A stretch of DNA of 64,000 nucleotides from Prostheceraeus crozeri (lineage: Eukaryota; Platyhelminthes; Polycladida; Euryleptidae): NCBI GenBank assembly GCA_907163375.1, contig CAJQUW010000558.1, forward strand, positions 304,501 to 368,500, in the 5' to 3' direction. Every line of letters begins with the position of its first letter. The first letter of the stretch is position 1. The translations under genes and the position numbers were made by a program. Shown in pieces: positions 1 through 10,859 of the stretch. Under the pieces are notes generated by a model. The model was given only the letters and a program-made list of their open reading frames with translations. It made no database searches and was not told the origin of the DNA.

Positions 1-1250
1 AATTGACATGTGGTCATGGTGCCAGTTGTATACTTTGAGCTGTCGATTAGGATAAAACCAGAATAATGGATTCGAATCTCATGAAAGGTATTCATAGAGA
101 CATCATCACGAGATGCGGATCTCCTGTCCAAAAAATGACACAAGCTGAATTTTTGTTCTACAAGATTGATAAAAAAGGTTCGACTTCGAGATCAATAAAG
201 AGTTATCGAAATCTCAAACCTCATCATCATCTCCAGATATCTCTCGATGCAATAGGTACTCATGCTTTTCGGTAGCCAGGTTCGGAGAGGTATCTTACAA
301 AAAAAAGAAGATGCTGAGTGATCCTCTGCTGATAGTTCGATTAAACATTTTGTGTCCGCTACTAAAATTTGCATGGATTTTTAATCAAATCAATGCAATC
401 CTTTAGGAAAGTGCATTGTTGTTTGTATTTTGGAATTATGATCACTACAGAAGGTGTTTTCGACTCGCGTAACACGTATGACCGAAAGTAGAAATCTTAG
501 TATATGATCACATTGAGATCCTTTTGTCTGTATCAGGCAATAAAATAGATATCACCTTGCAAAATTAACCTCTGAGTTTATGAGCCTTGAGGAGCTCAAA
601 GCGTCAGCATTTAGCTTAAATTCAACCATTTATATTCTTTATTGATATAATGACAACAACTTGCGCCAAATACAGCAACGGAATTACTAAGATATGAAAA
701 GAAAGCAGACAATATTACAACTCAGACATCTGTACAACGCTTGCAAGTTCACATGCAGCTTTAATTTACATTTGATTGATATGTTTTAAAGCATTACAAA
801 AGTAGATATGCGTGTGAAGAAATCATGCTTGCGAATTCACAGACCGCGACTCATAACACTAGTGATCACATCAGATTGCCTTGTTCGTCTTACTGGCAAG
901 TGTAACAAAGCGTCTGATACAAGGCAATATAATTTTTTATGTTTTATGTACAACAATGAAAATTCATAATTTTGATAAATTTCGCAATGACGCTACGTTA
1001 ATTCGAATTGACGGGAAAGTTTTAGTACAATTGATAGTCCGCGGTCAATTTATAGATAATTCAGTAGATTGACATGATACATAATAAGGGAAGGATAGCG
1101 ACAATACGATAGTAGATGATTTTGATTTATAGCTGCAGATATTTTAGTTAAAAGCAAAAACTAGTATCTACTCGTATACAACTACTACGTTTTGTGAAAG
1201 AGCGAATTGTTAAACGATAACAAAACAAGTTGTTTTGAGATGCACAATTA
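1..1250. other. No recognisable gene
   Basis: Only short AT-rich open frames are present, and none resembles a known protein or has exon-like borders. Nothing supportable is seen. Confidence 0.6.
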
Positions 1251-3024
1251 CAGGCCTGTGATTACTCCTCAAATTCCTCAGATTCCTCAAATATTTCCTT
1301 TACTCCTCAAATCCTCAAAAATTCCTCAAATATAGCTTAACTAAGAGAAATTCCTCAAATGTGACACATTTCAGACTAAATGTAGGATAATGTATTGTTT
1401 TTTGGCGAATGGCGATGATATGTAAACTTCCAGTCAAGAAGCTGAGATAGAATCCTATAACATGTATCCTACATTCTGACTGCTGAGCTTGAACAATTAT
1501 GATTTATAACGTGCTCTTATTTCACGTTGTTTTCATTTCTGGAAGCTACATGGCTGCAGATATTTGGGTTCGTCCGGACTTATTTTGCTATGCAGAGAAG
1601 TCTGAAGTTATTGTCTGTCGAACTCCGTAGTTCAGCACTTTCACGTATTTAATGAGTGAAACACTGCGATCAACCTACAGAAATTGTATATTTGAACACT
1701 GCAATCAATTTTTACTTCCAACATCATAATGTTGCGGAGAATTCCAACAATAAAATGCTTATTCAATTATTTTCATTGTTTATCTTGACCTGCTTCACAG
1801 CCTTCATTATGTTTCTGCGACTATAGGGTTGCCAAATGTATGCCTGTGCTTCTTAAAGAACTTTAGGATATCGATCTTCTATATCCATTATGTGATAACG
1901 TGTAGGTAGCCTAGCCCACGTGGATTTCAATGCTCTTATCAACTGAAGCTTTTGCTTTACTCATTCTCTGCTTTACTCATTATATTTCCGCTGAATATGA
2001 ACACATCCGATGGGGTAAAGCGGATGGTCTGTAAATGTAGTGTCTATATGCCTCCTGGTCACTAGTGTGTGGGAGCTAGAAGCTTATGAGAAGCCCATGA
2101 GTCTGCAGCTACGTTTTTCAGGGTTTGCAGACCGACATCTGAACACAGGTTGGTGCGAAAGTAGTGCACGCATCGTTTATCGTTGTATGCGAACTTAAAT
2201 TAATGAAGACATTCAAACCACATATTACTGGGTTGGTAGATTTTCAACCTTAGTCTACTGCAAGATGTGGATGTCAATCTCTATTCGGAACTTCATACGA
2301 ATGGAGGTGATAATCTTTCACTCTTTGCCTGGATGATACCAACGACTTAGCTGGCAAGTCGTTCATTTGAATGTAGATTAAATCGATATGATCAAAGCGC
2401 TGACAGGTAAACAAGAGCTACCAAAACTTATGCAGTAAAAAATAATATGAATATATTCGTGTGTAATGTGGCGTATCCTTCATAATACTGAATTTTTTTA
2501 ACCCAAGAGCAATGCATTCCGTCAACGATTTTGATCCTTTTTTAGTTATGGGTTACTCTCCTCCCAAAATTTGTCTAAAATCTGTGAAAATTAATCGTCA
2601 CAATATCCCCAGATGCCTGTATTTAGGATATTTCCTGCATTCAAAATATTGCAGTATACAAATCTGACAAACAAAATTGAATTGGTGACGATAGCGTGAA
2701 GCACAGCGATATCAGCAGCTTGATCTGACATCCTCTGTTCGACACATTCTAGGCAGATAGTACTTGAGGTCAACAAATTAAATTCGTAACAACGCGGGAA
2801 GTGATTATGACCAGGCCATTATCCCTTTGTTATACACAACTTCAAAAAGTGTGGTGTGGTCAACCCTGGGGTTGCCTTCTTCGACCTTCATGACTTGAAG
2901 TTTGGCCCAAAATCCATGCTAAAAATTGCATCTTTTTTGCAATTACCATATTACGCTCCGCTTCCATTCCTCAAATTTTTCAAGGAAAATCCTCAATTTT
3001 TGTCATAAGCTAATCACAGGCCTG
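1251..3024. mobile_element. hAT-like element, decayed, defined by its ends
   Basis: The left end (CAGGCCTGTGATTA, 1251-1264) is the exact reverse complement of the right end (3011-3024). The motif CAATTA flanks both ends (1245-1250 and 3025-3030). CAGG-type short inverted ends are typical of the hAT superfamily, although hAT elements normally leave an 8-bp duplication and only 6 bp match here. TCCTCAAA-rich subterminal repeats lie inside both ends (about 1266-1345 and 2966-3000). No transposase was recognised inside, so it is a non-autonomous or eroded copy. The ends are seen directly; the superfamily is inferred. Confidence 0.5.
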
Positions 3025-3830
3025 CAATTAGCATATTGCGTTAATTTCCTGCGATACTACTACTTTTAGCGCACTACTGACATTTCGAACAAGTTAGATT
3101 GCCAGCAATAAGCAAGCATTCTCTGTGAGAATAAAATGTAAATGGAATCACCAGACATTGAGTTATATCCTCGGTTGAAAAGTGAGAACAGACCTGGATA
3201 TTCACTTATATGTATCAAAAGCTGTTAATGAATTACCTACATATACATATATCTCACCATACATATACAATGCTCGTACATAGACATGTTGATCTTGAAT
3301 AAATGCAGTAAAGATGGATATTTTGCACTTGTTGCGTAAATAGCTATTCTTACTGGATTTGCAGCCTACGTATATTTGTGCAGTATTTGCACGTTATCTG
3401 GTGTGCAACCATTCTTTCAAGGCATATCTTATTTACAGGGTCTTTGCTGGACTTCCATTGTCATGTTCGGATTTGCTTCCAGCACCTTTCATTTAAGACT
3501 TATTGAGTGATAAACTGAAAACTGTCTCTTCAAACTCTCATGTGCCAGTTCCCCTTTAGTCATCGATCTTTCTCTGTTTGAATGTCATTAAACAGCAAAT
3601 GATAGCGCGGAATTGCGCTGCCAAAATATAAGTAGGCGGCACCATATATCTGCTGCACACTAGGATCATAGAGCATCCGAAACATCGAGTCTTCTGTGGG
3701 GAATCACATAAATGTATCAAAAATCTCGAACGCTATCAATAACTGACCAACAGTTAAGAATATGTCTGATTCTACACTTAAGATTGAATATGGAGGCATT
3801 TCATTTTTCAGATTTATTTTTCAATGAAAT
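3025..3830. other. No recognisable gene
   Basis: AT-rich sequence with a small run of TATACATA-like simple repeat near 3240-3270. No coding or structural feature is supported. Confidence 0.6.
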
Positions 3831-3866
3831 ACAGTTCATCCCCATTTGAATTCCTCTGCATTTATT

Positions 3867-4341
3867 TCATGATCTTATCAAAGGTTCTGTATTAGTATGA
3901 GTGCATACATCGGTCCAGAAGATTTTGTCAAGAAAATCTCCATCATCTTGCAGTCGACTTAATAACGTAGTGCAAAATTCAAGTCGCCTGTCGGGATCAT
4001 CATTCAGCGCTTGCACCAGATGAGGATGATAAGCTTTGTTGGAATGCAGTAAATGCATTTCGCATAAGTTCTGTGTTGTCATCTGTGCAAGCTAAAGATC
4101 TTCTACCCAGACGCCTGATGTCTTCGATAGATCCCGTATATTCAAACTTATGGATGATGTGGGCTACAGTGTCACGTTTAACAGTTCTTTGAAACTCTCT
4201 TTCAAATAATCGACATGTTTCACTTTTATTTTCTACTTTGTAAAATGTCTTCACAACAAACACGCGTTGAGGCGTCGTCAGTCTGTTATTGCTGTCTATT
4301 TCTGTCATCATGAAATTATCAAGAAGTGTGTATGAACACAA
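3867..4341 (-). pseudogene. Mariner-type transposase remnant (DUF4817-like N-terminus), frameshifted
   Basis: Two overlapping minus-strand frames make up one broken transposase. The upstream frame (4341 to about 4060) carries the N-terminal helix-turn-helix typical of Tc1/mariner relatives of the DUF4817 group: TPQRVFVVKTFY, the 'HIIHKFEYTGSIEDIRR' segment and a GRRS linker. The second frame (4082-3867) resembles the region leading to the first catalytic Asp, with a 'RRLEFCTTLLSR' stretch and then 'KIFWTD', where family members read FTDE. The sequence then loses similarity, so the rest of the DDE/D catalytic domain is missing. A likely element end lies upstream near 4540-4553 (…GTGCCACTCTGTACA), which resembles the CCACYCTGTA ends of this group. 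It is clearly dead: a frameshift, a likely internal deletion and no C-terminal half. Confidence 0.75.
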
Positions 4342-4559
4342 CTGTGTCGCTTATATTGCCATGAAAAGCCACGTCGTCAATGTATGAAGACCAAGCACTA
4401 TGAAACAATGGAAACTCTCGAGTGCAAACCGCCAGGAGCTTTGAGTCATTATGCATCATCATAGCTGTTGAAATAATTAGATATCTGTTCAATATAAAGG
4501 TTTTTTTACGTTTATTGAACTGCCCGGTTAATTTCGTGCCACTCTGTACATGTATATTG

Positions 4560-5334
4560 TTATAAATCGGAAAGATTCATTGACTACTAGTCATAATTTT
4601 TTTTCTTTGGAAAGAACCAAATTCAAAATTCTATTACAGAGAAAGAAAAATTATATTGTCTGAGAAAATCGTGACGATTCATCATCACAAGAAAATTTTG
4701 AAGTATTTCACTGCTCATAGTTTTGAAATATCTAAAATTATTTCAATATTGGATGACAGTTGGCTGATTTCAATGCCAATTCAATAGAAACTCGATATAA
4801 TCATCATTTCCTTCGATGGTATGTCCTGAAAATGAATATTTTTCTCCTGAAATATATTTTCTCGAAAGCAACCATTCAATCATTTATCAAAGATGACACA
4901 AAAATTACAATTGCATGAATAAATGCAACCCCAACCTCAACAAAACGAATGCGTATTTCTTTAACCATTTTTCCACTTTCTTGACGAGCTGGCATTGAGA
5001 CCAGTATGCTTTACATTCGTTTTTTGTGGTTTTGATGAGTTGGCAAGTTTTTGTCAACTGTTGACCATGTCTTCATTTATAAACGTAATCAAAAGGTTGC
5101 AATGATTATCAGAATGCAGGTATTACGTTTAGTACATGTATTGTGAAAATGACATTCCATTTCGATCTGTAAGTGTGTGAGATCTTAATGACTGATAAAA
5201 GATATGAGCTGGAGATCAATGCTCAAATATAAATTCAAGATTATAGTTACAGAATAGGTTGTTCGATGTCAATATGATTTAAAAAGTATTCCTGCAAGCT
5301 GATTAGATTTTGAACCTTTTTAAATGATTTGATA
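4560..5334. other. No recognisable gene
   Basis: AT-rich non-coding sequence with no supportable feature. Confidence 0.6.
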
Positions 5335-5344
5335 GAAATAAAAA

Positions 5345-5395
5345 TACCAAATTAATATTTTGACCATCTGAAGCGGTCATCATCAGAATTGTACC
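5345..5395 (-). ncRNA. Hammerhead ribozyme motif of a PLE terminal repeat (mutated)
   Basis: Read on the minus strand this gives CTGATGA (5386-5380), a stem II of GACC/GGTC around a 9-nt loop, then AAAA where an active hammerhead needs GAAA, followed by TATTAATTTGG. A sister copy at 6519-6534 on the + strand keeps GAAA. PLEs are known to carry minimal type I hammerheads in their terminal repeats, and this one lies next to a PLE GIY-YIG fragment. The G-to-A change in the conserved core should inactivate cleavage. Confidence 0.65.
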
Positions 5396-5839
5396 AAATC
5401 ATAGGCATTTACTGAACTAGACAAAATTCAAAATACATAGATGCGTAATTGACTACAGCAGTTAATAGCTTCTGTCTTAAAGTTTCGTGGAATGAAATTG
5501 AAATTGTTTACGTAATAGATAATGCATAGATTGCATTATCTGTTATAATGCATGTTTTTTTCAAAGAAGGTTAATAATTTCCAACCAGGAGAATAATTTT
5601 AGCAAGGAAAATAAAACTAAACTCATACTAATAACTTTTATCTTGAGCGCTTTCGATGACTCTAATCATAAGATACGTCATTTATAAGAGGATTCTAAAC
5701 AATCTTGCACTGAAAGTTAAAAACATTCAAATTACATAGCTATGAAAAGAGATTAAGTAAAAATTATGCATTGGTACATAGTAAAATCGAGACATTAGAC
5801 TATCAGAAATTAACATAGATAAGATGAAAGCAAAAAGGA

Positions 5840-6428
5840 CTAAGACCATTGCAGGAGCAAGTCACTTACATATTCTTTCATAACACACAGCGAGGGCCTG
5901 AACCGCTTCAACAAAATGGCCTCAGTGATCTTAACATGGGGCACATTTCTGCAATACGCAGCAACAGAAAAATATGATTCGATTTTGTGTCCGGCAAATA
6001 AATTGCAGAGATTCCCAGAGATGCTTACATATTGAGCTGTTTTGATCTTTTGGGACTCTAGATCTTGATGCTGCCCACTTAGGATAGTGCTCCTTGATAC
6101 GGATACCAAGACATCTCGTTGTCCGACCAATATAACTGTATCCGCAGTCACATTTGAAATTATAGCAGACATTTGATCGGTCAACGAGAGGAATTGAATC
6201 CTTCAACGAACGACAAGGGATCTTCATTGTCTGAGGCAGTACAACAAGCTGTGCGGCATAAAAAGTTCTCGAAATTGATTCATTTAACTTTTTCGAGACA
6301 AATGTGTGAAGTCTGTCTCCGAGAAATGGAATTCTAACATACACTTTCTTTTTTGACGGACCAATTATTGGTTCTTTATCTTTATTTATTTTATGCTGTT
6401 CAATAAATTGGTCCGGATAGCCATTCAT
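5840..6428 (-). pseudogene. Penelope-like element (PLE) C-terminal region with GIY-YIG endonuclease, frameshifted
   Basis: The minus-strand frame starting at 6428 encodes the typical PLE tail: a basic linker, then CYNFKCDCGYSYIGRTTR, the GIY-YIG core with its upstream Cys-rich segment, then RIKEHYPKW and a SSICKHL motif. Near 6000 the frame breaks. The continuation is in the second frame (to 5840) with ITEAILLKRFRPSL, the conserved 'EAL-IK-L-P-LN'-like C-terminal motif of PLEs. The reverse transcriptase that normally precedes the endonuclease is absent, so this is a 5'-truncated, frameshifted copy. Hammerhead motifs lie on each side (about 5345-5395 and 6508-6550) in opposite orientations, consistent with inverted PLE terminal repeats. 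Confidence 0.85.
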
Positions 6429-6507
6429 TTTCAGAGCTTGTGTTCTTCGCGATGTGAAACCGATCTATGTATTTTGAATTTTGTCTGGTTCAGTAAATGC
6501 CTATGAT

Positions 6508-6550
6508 TAAGTACAATTCTGATGATGGTCGAAATATTAATTTGGTATTT
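6508..6550 (+). ncRNA. Hammerhead ribozyme motif, stem II deleted
   Basis: CTGATGA (6519-6525) is followed almost at once by TGGTC and GAAAT (6531-6535), then ATTAATTTGGTATTTTTATTTC. The sequence matches the minus-strand motif near 5345-5395 over its whole length, except that the left strand and loop of stem II are missing. It is therefore the opposite-orientation terminal repeat of the same PLE and is probably catalytically dead. Confidence 0.6.
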
Positions 6551-6569
6551 TTATTTCTATCATAGATGT

Positions 6570-7400
6570 GCAATCGCAAGACATTTATTAAATTTAATTG
6601 ATTGATCATTAGATTAAATTGAATTAAATTGATCCTTTTCATTTAATGTATTTATTTATCTCCTTCAATGCATTCAATCCGTGCAACTTGTGGGAAACAA
6701 AACGGTTTGGGTGACTGCATAGCATTTGTTTGCAATTATGTATTGATTATCTCCTTTTTTGTACTCTCGTCTCGACAGTCAAACAGTCGCAAACAGATAA
6801 ATCATTGTACTTTTCTTGATCATCGTTTCTAATTCATTTGATTGAATTTGAGGTCACTGAGATTTACTGATACACTACTCACGAATATGTTTCTATTGTG
6901 TTTGAGATATGAGCTGTGATTATCTAATAATAATGCGATTACCTCTTACCGGCCAGTTTTGATGTGTGCGTCGCTGTTGCACTCTTACAAACTCATATCT
7001 CTAATGCACGCATCAAGTTCCTCATTTACTTAATACATATAGATGTGAATCTGATTTGATGTTGTGATTGTAAGTTGACTATTGTATATACACTCTTTAA
7101 ATCTATTTTACTGTGGTTTGAAATGAAATGACATTGTAGGCATAGTTAGCCTTGCGGGTCCGATTGGCAGTCTCGATTATTTACAGAAAATCCCTAATCA
7201 ACGGTAACCTCCATCGATCTCACTTTGTTTGCCTCGTAGGAGGATTGTGTAAGAAGAGAAGGGGAGTAAAGCACGACCAATCAGCATCAGTGAAGATCAA
7301 CACTGTATTAGCACGTTCTTTCCTTTCAGAGCGTCTGCCAGCTGGCCTCAGTGATCGCCGATCCATGCTCTTGTTTGAGCTAGCATCCCAAACCACTCAC
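6570..7400. other. Upstream of the NHR exon; no gene recognised
   Basis: AT-rich sequence rising in GC towards 7400. An open frame from 7152 overlaps the NHR exon in a different frame and looks like its shadow. No promoter or upstream exon could be supported. A polypyrimidine stretch and AG at 7382-7383 could be an acceptor. Confidence 0.45.
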
Positions 7401-7408
7401 TTACGCCC

Positions 7409-7943
7409 ATGCGTTGGCACCCTAGTGTCCACGGCAGCAGTGTCCGCATCTCGTCTGATGGTCTGCACGCTTCGCGACGAACTGGGGCGCCTCCTTATCA
7501 TGGCTTATTAGTGTCTCGAGAGACCTTGCCTTGTGGGGCCTGGGTCTCACTCTTCGTGTCTCATTCACCTGACTGGATCGGCTGTCTTCGACTCGGGGTA
7601 ACATGTTATCCTCCAGATCTGCTCTCCTCTCTCGGTGTTCGAGATGGAGAGAAGCCTTCGCTACCCAAATTCGCGTGTCCTGACTGGAGTAACAGGGAAG
7701 GTGTATGGCTGAGGCCTGTAACAGAACTAGCTTTTGCTCAACAACAAGCAATATCACAAGGCAACAGTGGATCAAATAATGTACTGCGACTCAGTCTAAA
7801 CGTCAACTCAGCAGGACAACTCCACTATTACATCAACGGCCTTCACAAAGGCTATTTGCATCAAGATCTGCCTGTCGACGGCAACATTTGGCTTCTGCTG
7901 GAGTTGTGCGGAGATTCTCACGCCGTACGCATTGTTCCTGACA
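7409..7943 (+). CDS. NHR-Roc protein, exon 1 seen (Neuralized homology repeat domain)
   Basis: This exon encodes a complete-looking Neuralized (NHR) domain of about 175 residues. It opens with RWHPSVHGSSVRIS, which matches the 'FHPHTHGxNVRLS' start of the family. It then has GAPPYHGLLVSRE, a GAWVSLFVS strand, a WIGCLRLGVT strand, and near the end a LHYYINGLHKGY strand (family: 'G-L-Y-INGxxxG') and IWLLLELCG. NHR domains bind protein partners; in Neuralized they bind Delta. The exon ends in codon phase 1 at 7943 before a strong donor (gtaagt, 7944). The start is uncertain: ATG at 7409 is the first methionine just before the domain, but in-frame stops lie upstream (7352 and 7376) and an acceptor-like AG at 7382-7383 would make 7384 the exon start. 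The phase fits exon 2 at 24880. Confidence 0.8.
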
Positions 7944-8437
7944 GTAAGTTGTTTGATGGCATCATATGAGTGAATGATACATTTCATTCTTGTTATAGTT
8001 TCTAACAAGTGAATCAAATAGCATTCTTGAATAATGTGTGATATGTTCTTCATTACAATATGAAGGTAGATTATCCATTTCACTGCTGCTATCTTTTTGT
8101 TGAAAAGTAAATGACTCAACGCGCTTTGATCTTCAAGTTAGATTCCGGTTAGATTCATCCACTGTGCTATATGAATATGAAATGGAATCAACAAGGATTC
8201 TTCTGATTAGCTGCTGTTATCATTGACTTAACACAGGGAAGTACGCTTCAAGTAATTCACAATGTCCACGCACTTGACTTCATCAGGAGATCATTTTGTA
8301 GTGGAACCAAATGAAATCCACCAAAATCAATGCTTATGTTACATTGATGCAAATCAGAATCGTTTTTTGCAAAGCACGTAGTTCAAGAATACTTAGAATA
8401 GTTTCTGATTTAGAGAAATTTGAAGCAAGATTATTCG

Positions 8438-8680
8438 CTAAATATCAAGAAGAAACACCGCTGATTTCGCGATTCCTTTCGTTCTTCCTTTGATCATCAC
8501 TGGGTTGTTGAAAAATACGGGTAGGGTAGGATTCAAATCGTCTGCGTATTCAACACATACAGTGATAGAATCTATAGGTAGACAGTCGCCAAAAAATGCA
8601 GCAAGCATACAACGTGGGAGTACGGTTCCCTGCGATGCACCTGCGAGATAATGGAAATGTGCTGGAGTATTTATCATTTA
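8438..8680 (-). pseudogene. LINE reverse transcriptase fragment (palm, YADD)
   Basis: The minus-strand frame has ASQGTVLPRCMLAAFFGD, matching the RT motif 'GVPQGSVLxPxLF', and then VEYADDLNP, the YADD catalytic motif. Only this short central palm region survives; flanking RT motifs are not found. It sits in intron 1 of the NHR-Roc gene. It belongs to a non-LTR element of Jockey/CR1 or RTE type that cannot be resolved further. Confidence 0.7.
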
Positions 8681-8689
8681 AGTTGATGC

Positions 8690-10420
8690 AGTTATGCCGA
8701 TTAGGTAAAAAGTTTTGAAGGATCATACAAAAGTCTTCGGGAAACCGTAGTTCATCAGCTTTCCGATAAGAAGACTGGGATGGGTCTCAAACTATTCAGC
8801 TCTACTTTCTTGGTTTTGGGTGCAGGTGTTATTGTGATTTTTTCCTGCTGGATGTTTATACACAAGCTCGAAGGCATCTTTGGATCGCCAGAAAATTTAT
8901 TTTCGGGAGTCTTCATTAATAATTTGATCACTTTGTTACGGGTTGTTCATTTACCATCCTATCATCTATTAAGTCCTCGTTAAAAGCTGAAATGTTGTAA
9001 TTCTGAGAGTTATGTAATTGATCAGCTGTCAAGGACAATGTGTGAGATATTCCACAATCATTTATCATGACCTTAAAGACGCTATACCCTTCTTGTTTTG
9101 TTTGATTGTCGATGAAAACAATTTCCATTGACCATTCATCTGTTGCTTGAGCTTCTTCGCCCAAATAGTTTTACTTTTTTCTTCTCTCGCTTTTTCCTTC
9201 AGATAGTTGTATTAACTCCAATTTCTTGTGCGGCATGCGCACCGTCTCTGATTTACAAAATACTGGGTTAACGGCGTGAGCCACTTTTTATTGATATGTT
9301 TTATGATTGCATCGTGCTGAGGCGGACGCTTGTTATTTGAAAAATGCATAGCATCCTTGAAAATTTTGAATTTCTTTTTACATTTTCTTCTAATAATTCT
9401 GTCCAGTCATGATGTCTTAGTGCAGTATTTAGTTCATGAATATTATTGCTGTCAAATACAATCACTTTTTAAAGCTTCCACAAACTGCATTATGTTCAGA
9501 GATTTGGCAGTTTTCAGAGTAGGCTGCGATAAACAAATGATCAGCGTGGAATGCATTGAGAACTAATGATCGCTATCGGATCAGCGTTGCAGCATTATAA
9601 ATATGGAATATGTCATTTAAATGCAGTCTATGGATTGATGAATACTAGCTTTCAGACAGCACGTCTACTATAATACAAATTAGATCTCGACCTCGAGGTC
9701 ATAACTCTCATTAAAGCTTATCGGCAGTATAACTAAGTTATGGTTCAGATAAATTGATGCTTAATTTCTGCAGTTGTTCATTTGACAATCTACTTCTATG
9801 AATTGGTTTGCTGGTCTTTCGGAAAGAAGAGCAATATAGAACATAGCGCAATATAAAACATGGAAAAGAAAATAATTTCTCTGAAAGAGCAACTTCTCGA
9901 CATGAATACTTATATTCACTCTTGAGACCAAACAAGCTTTGATTGTCTCTTGAAATCTAATTAGACAACTAGGTGAATGCATGTGATTCTATTAAACGAG
10001 CGTGTTGGATACAATAAATGTGAAAAAATTTCGTATGATTTAGGACCTCCTTTATGGTAAATGCAAATTTCTAATTTGCTGATTTCGACGTACAAATTGA
10101 CGAATATTTTTTCCAAACTTCAAGTTGGCATTCCTATCCGAATTCACAATAGTTGTAAAACTGAAATAAAGTAGACAATCGTGGGAAAGTGATGGTCAGT
10201 CTAACCAGTCACGTTAATTAACTAATTTTTCAAATTCCGTGCGTGATTATTTGAGTGAGAAAGAGTGTTGCCATCTTGACACACACAAGTCAGAGCTGTC
10301 ACATTATTTATTCAATGTTGAATAAAGATTGTTTGCTTAAGACAATCTCAATCACTTCGAAAACAGTAAGAAGTTTTTGAAATATGCCTTGATTAATGGA
10401 ATTATTCATAATGGTTGGAA
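8690..10420. other. Intronic, no recognisable gene
   Basis: Short AT-rich open frames only. No splice-bordered coding segment or element end could be supported. Confidence 0.55.
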
Positions 10421-10421
10421 A

Positions 10422-10850
10422 AATCAAGTATTTGATGGTCTTATTTATATTAGATGATGACAAATAATTTCGGCTGTACTCCATAGCCATTTTCAAGTAA
10501 AAGGAAGTACTTGACTCTCATTTCTTTTACTTGAGAATGGATATGGAGTATAGCCGAAATTGTTTTGGAGCTCAATGGACAGCAACTTCCGTAAATTTGA
10601 TGAGGATGGAAGTCATACGCAATAAAATACACACTTCTTCATTATAGCTGGAATAATCAAGTATTTGATGGTCTTATTTTTATTAGATGATGACAATTAA
10701 TTTCGGCTATACTGTGCAACCATTATCAAGTAAAAAGAAGTAATTGATTTTCCAACCATAATGAAGAAGAAGTGTGTATTTTATTGCATATGACCTCCAC
10801 CTCCATCTTCATCAAATTTACGGAAGTTGCTGTCCCTTGAAAAGCTTAAA
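10422..10850. repeat. Nested inverted and direct repeats with hammerhead-like hairpins (PLE terminal-repeat type)
   Basis: Three copies of one sequence occur: two direct (from 10422 and 10650, sharing AATCAAGTATTTGATGGTC) and one inverted (about 10515-10565). A second inverted pair lies at about 10576-10645 and 10759-10838. On the strand containing GCCGAAAT each copy reads CTTGA(G/A/T)AATGG, a short hairpin, then AGCCGAAATT. This resembles a degenerate hammerhead core (CTGANGA, stem II, GAAA) like the ones near PLE genes elsewhere in this window. No coding sequence accompanies it. PLE origin is inferred from the resemblance; the repeat geometry is seen directly. Confidence 0.55.
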
Positions 10851-10859
10851 ATGCTCTAC

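Noticed and set aside
7152-7511. Plus-strand 119-codon frame as a gene
   Set aside because: It overlaps the NHR exon in another frame and shows no similarity of its own; the NHR frame explains the coding-like composition.
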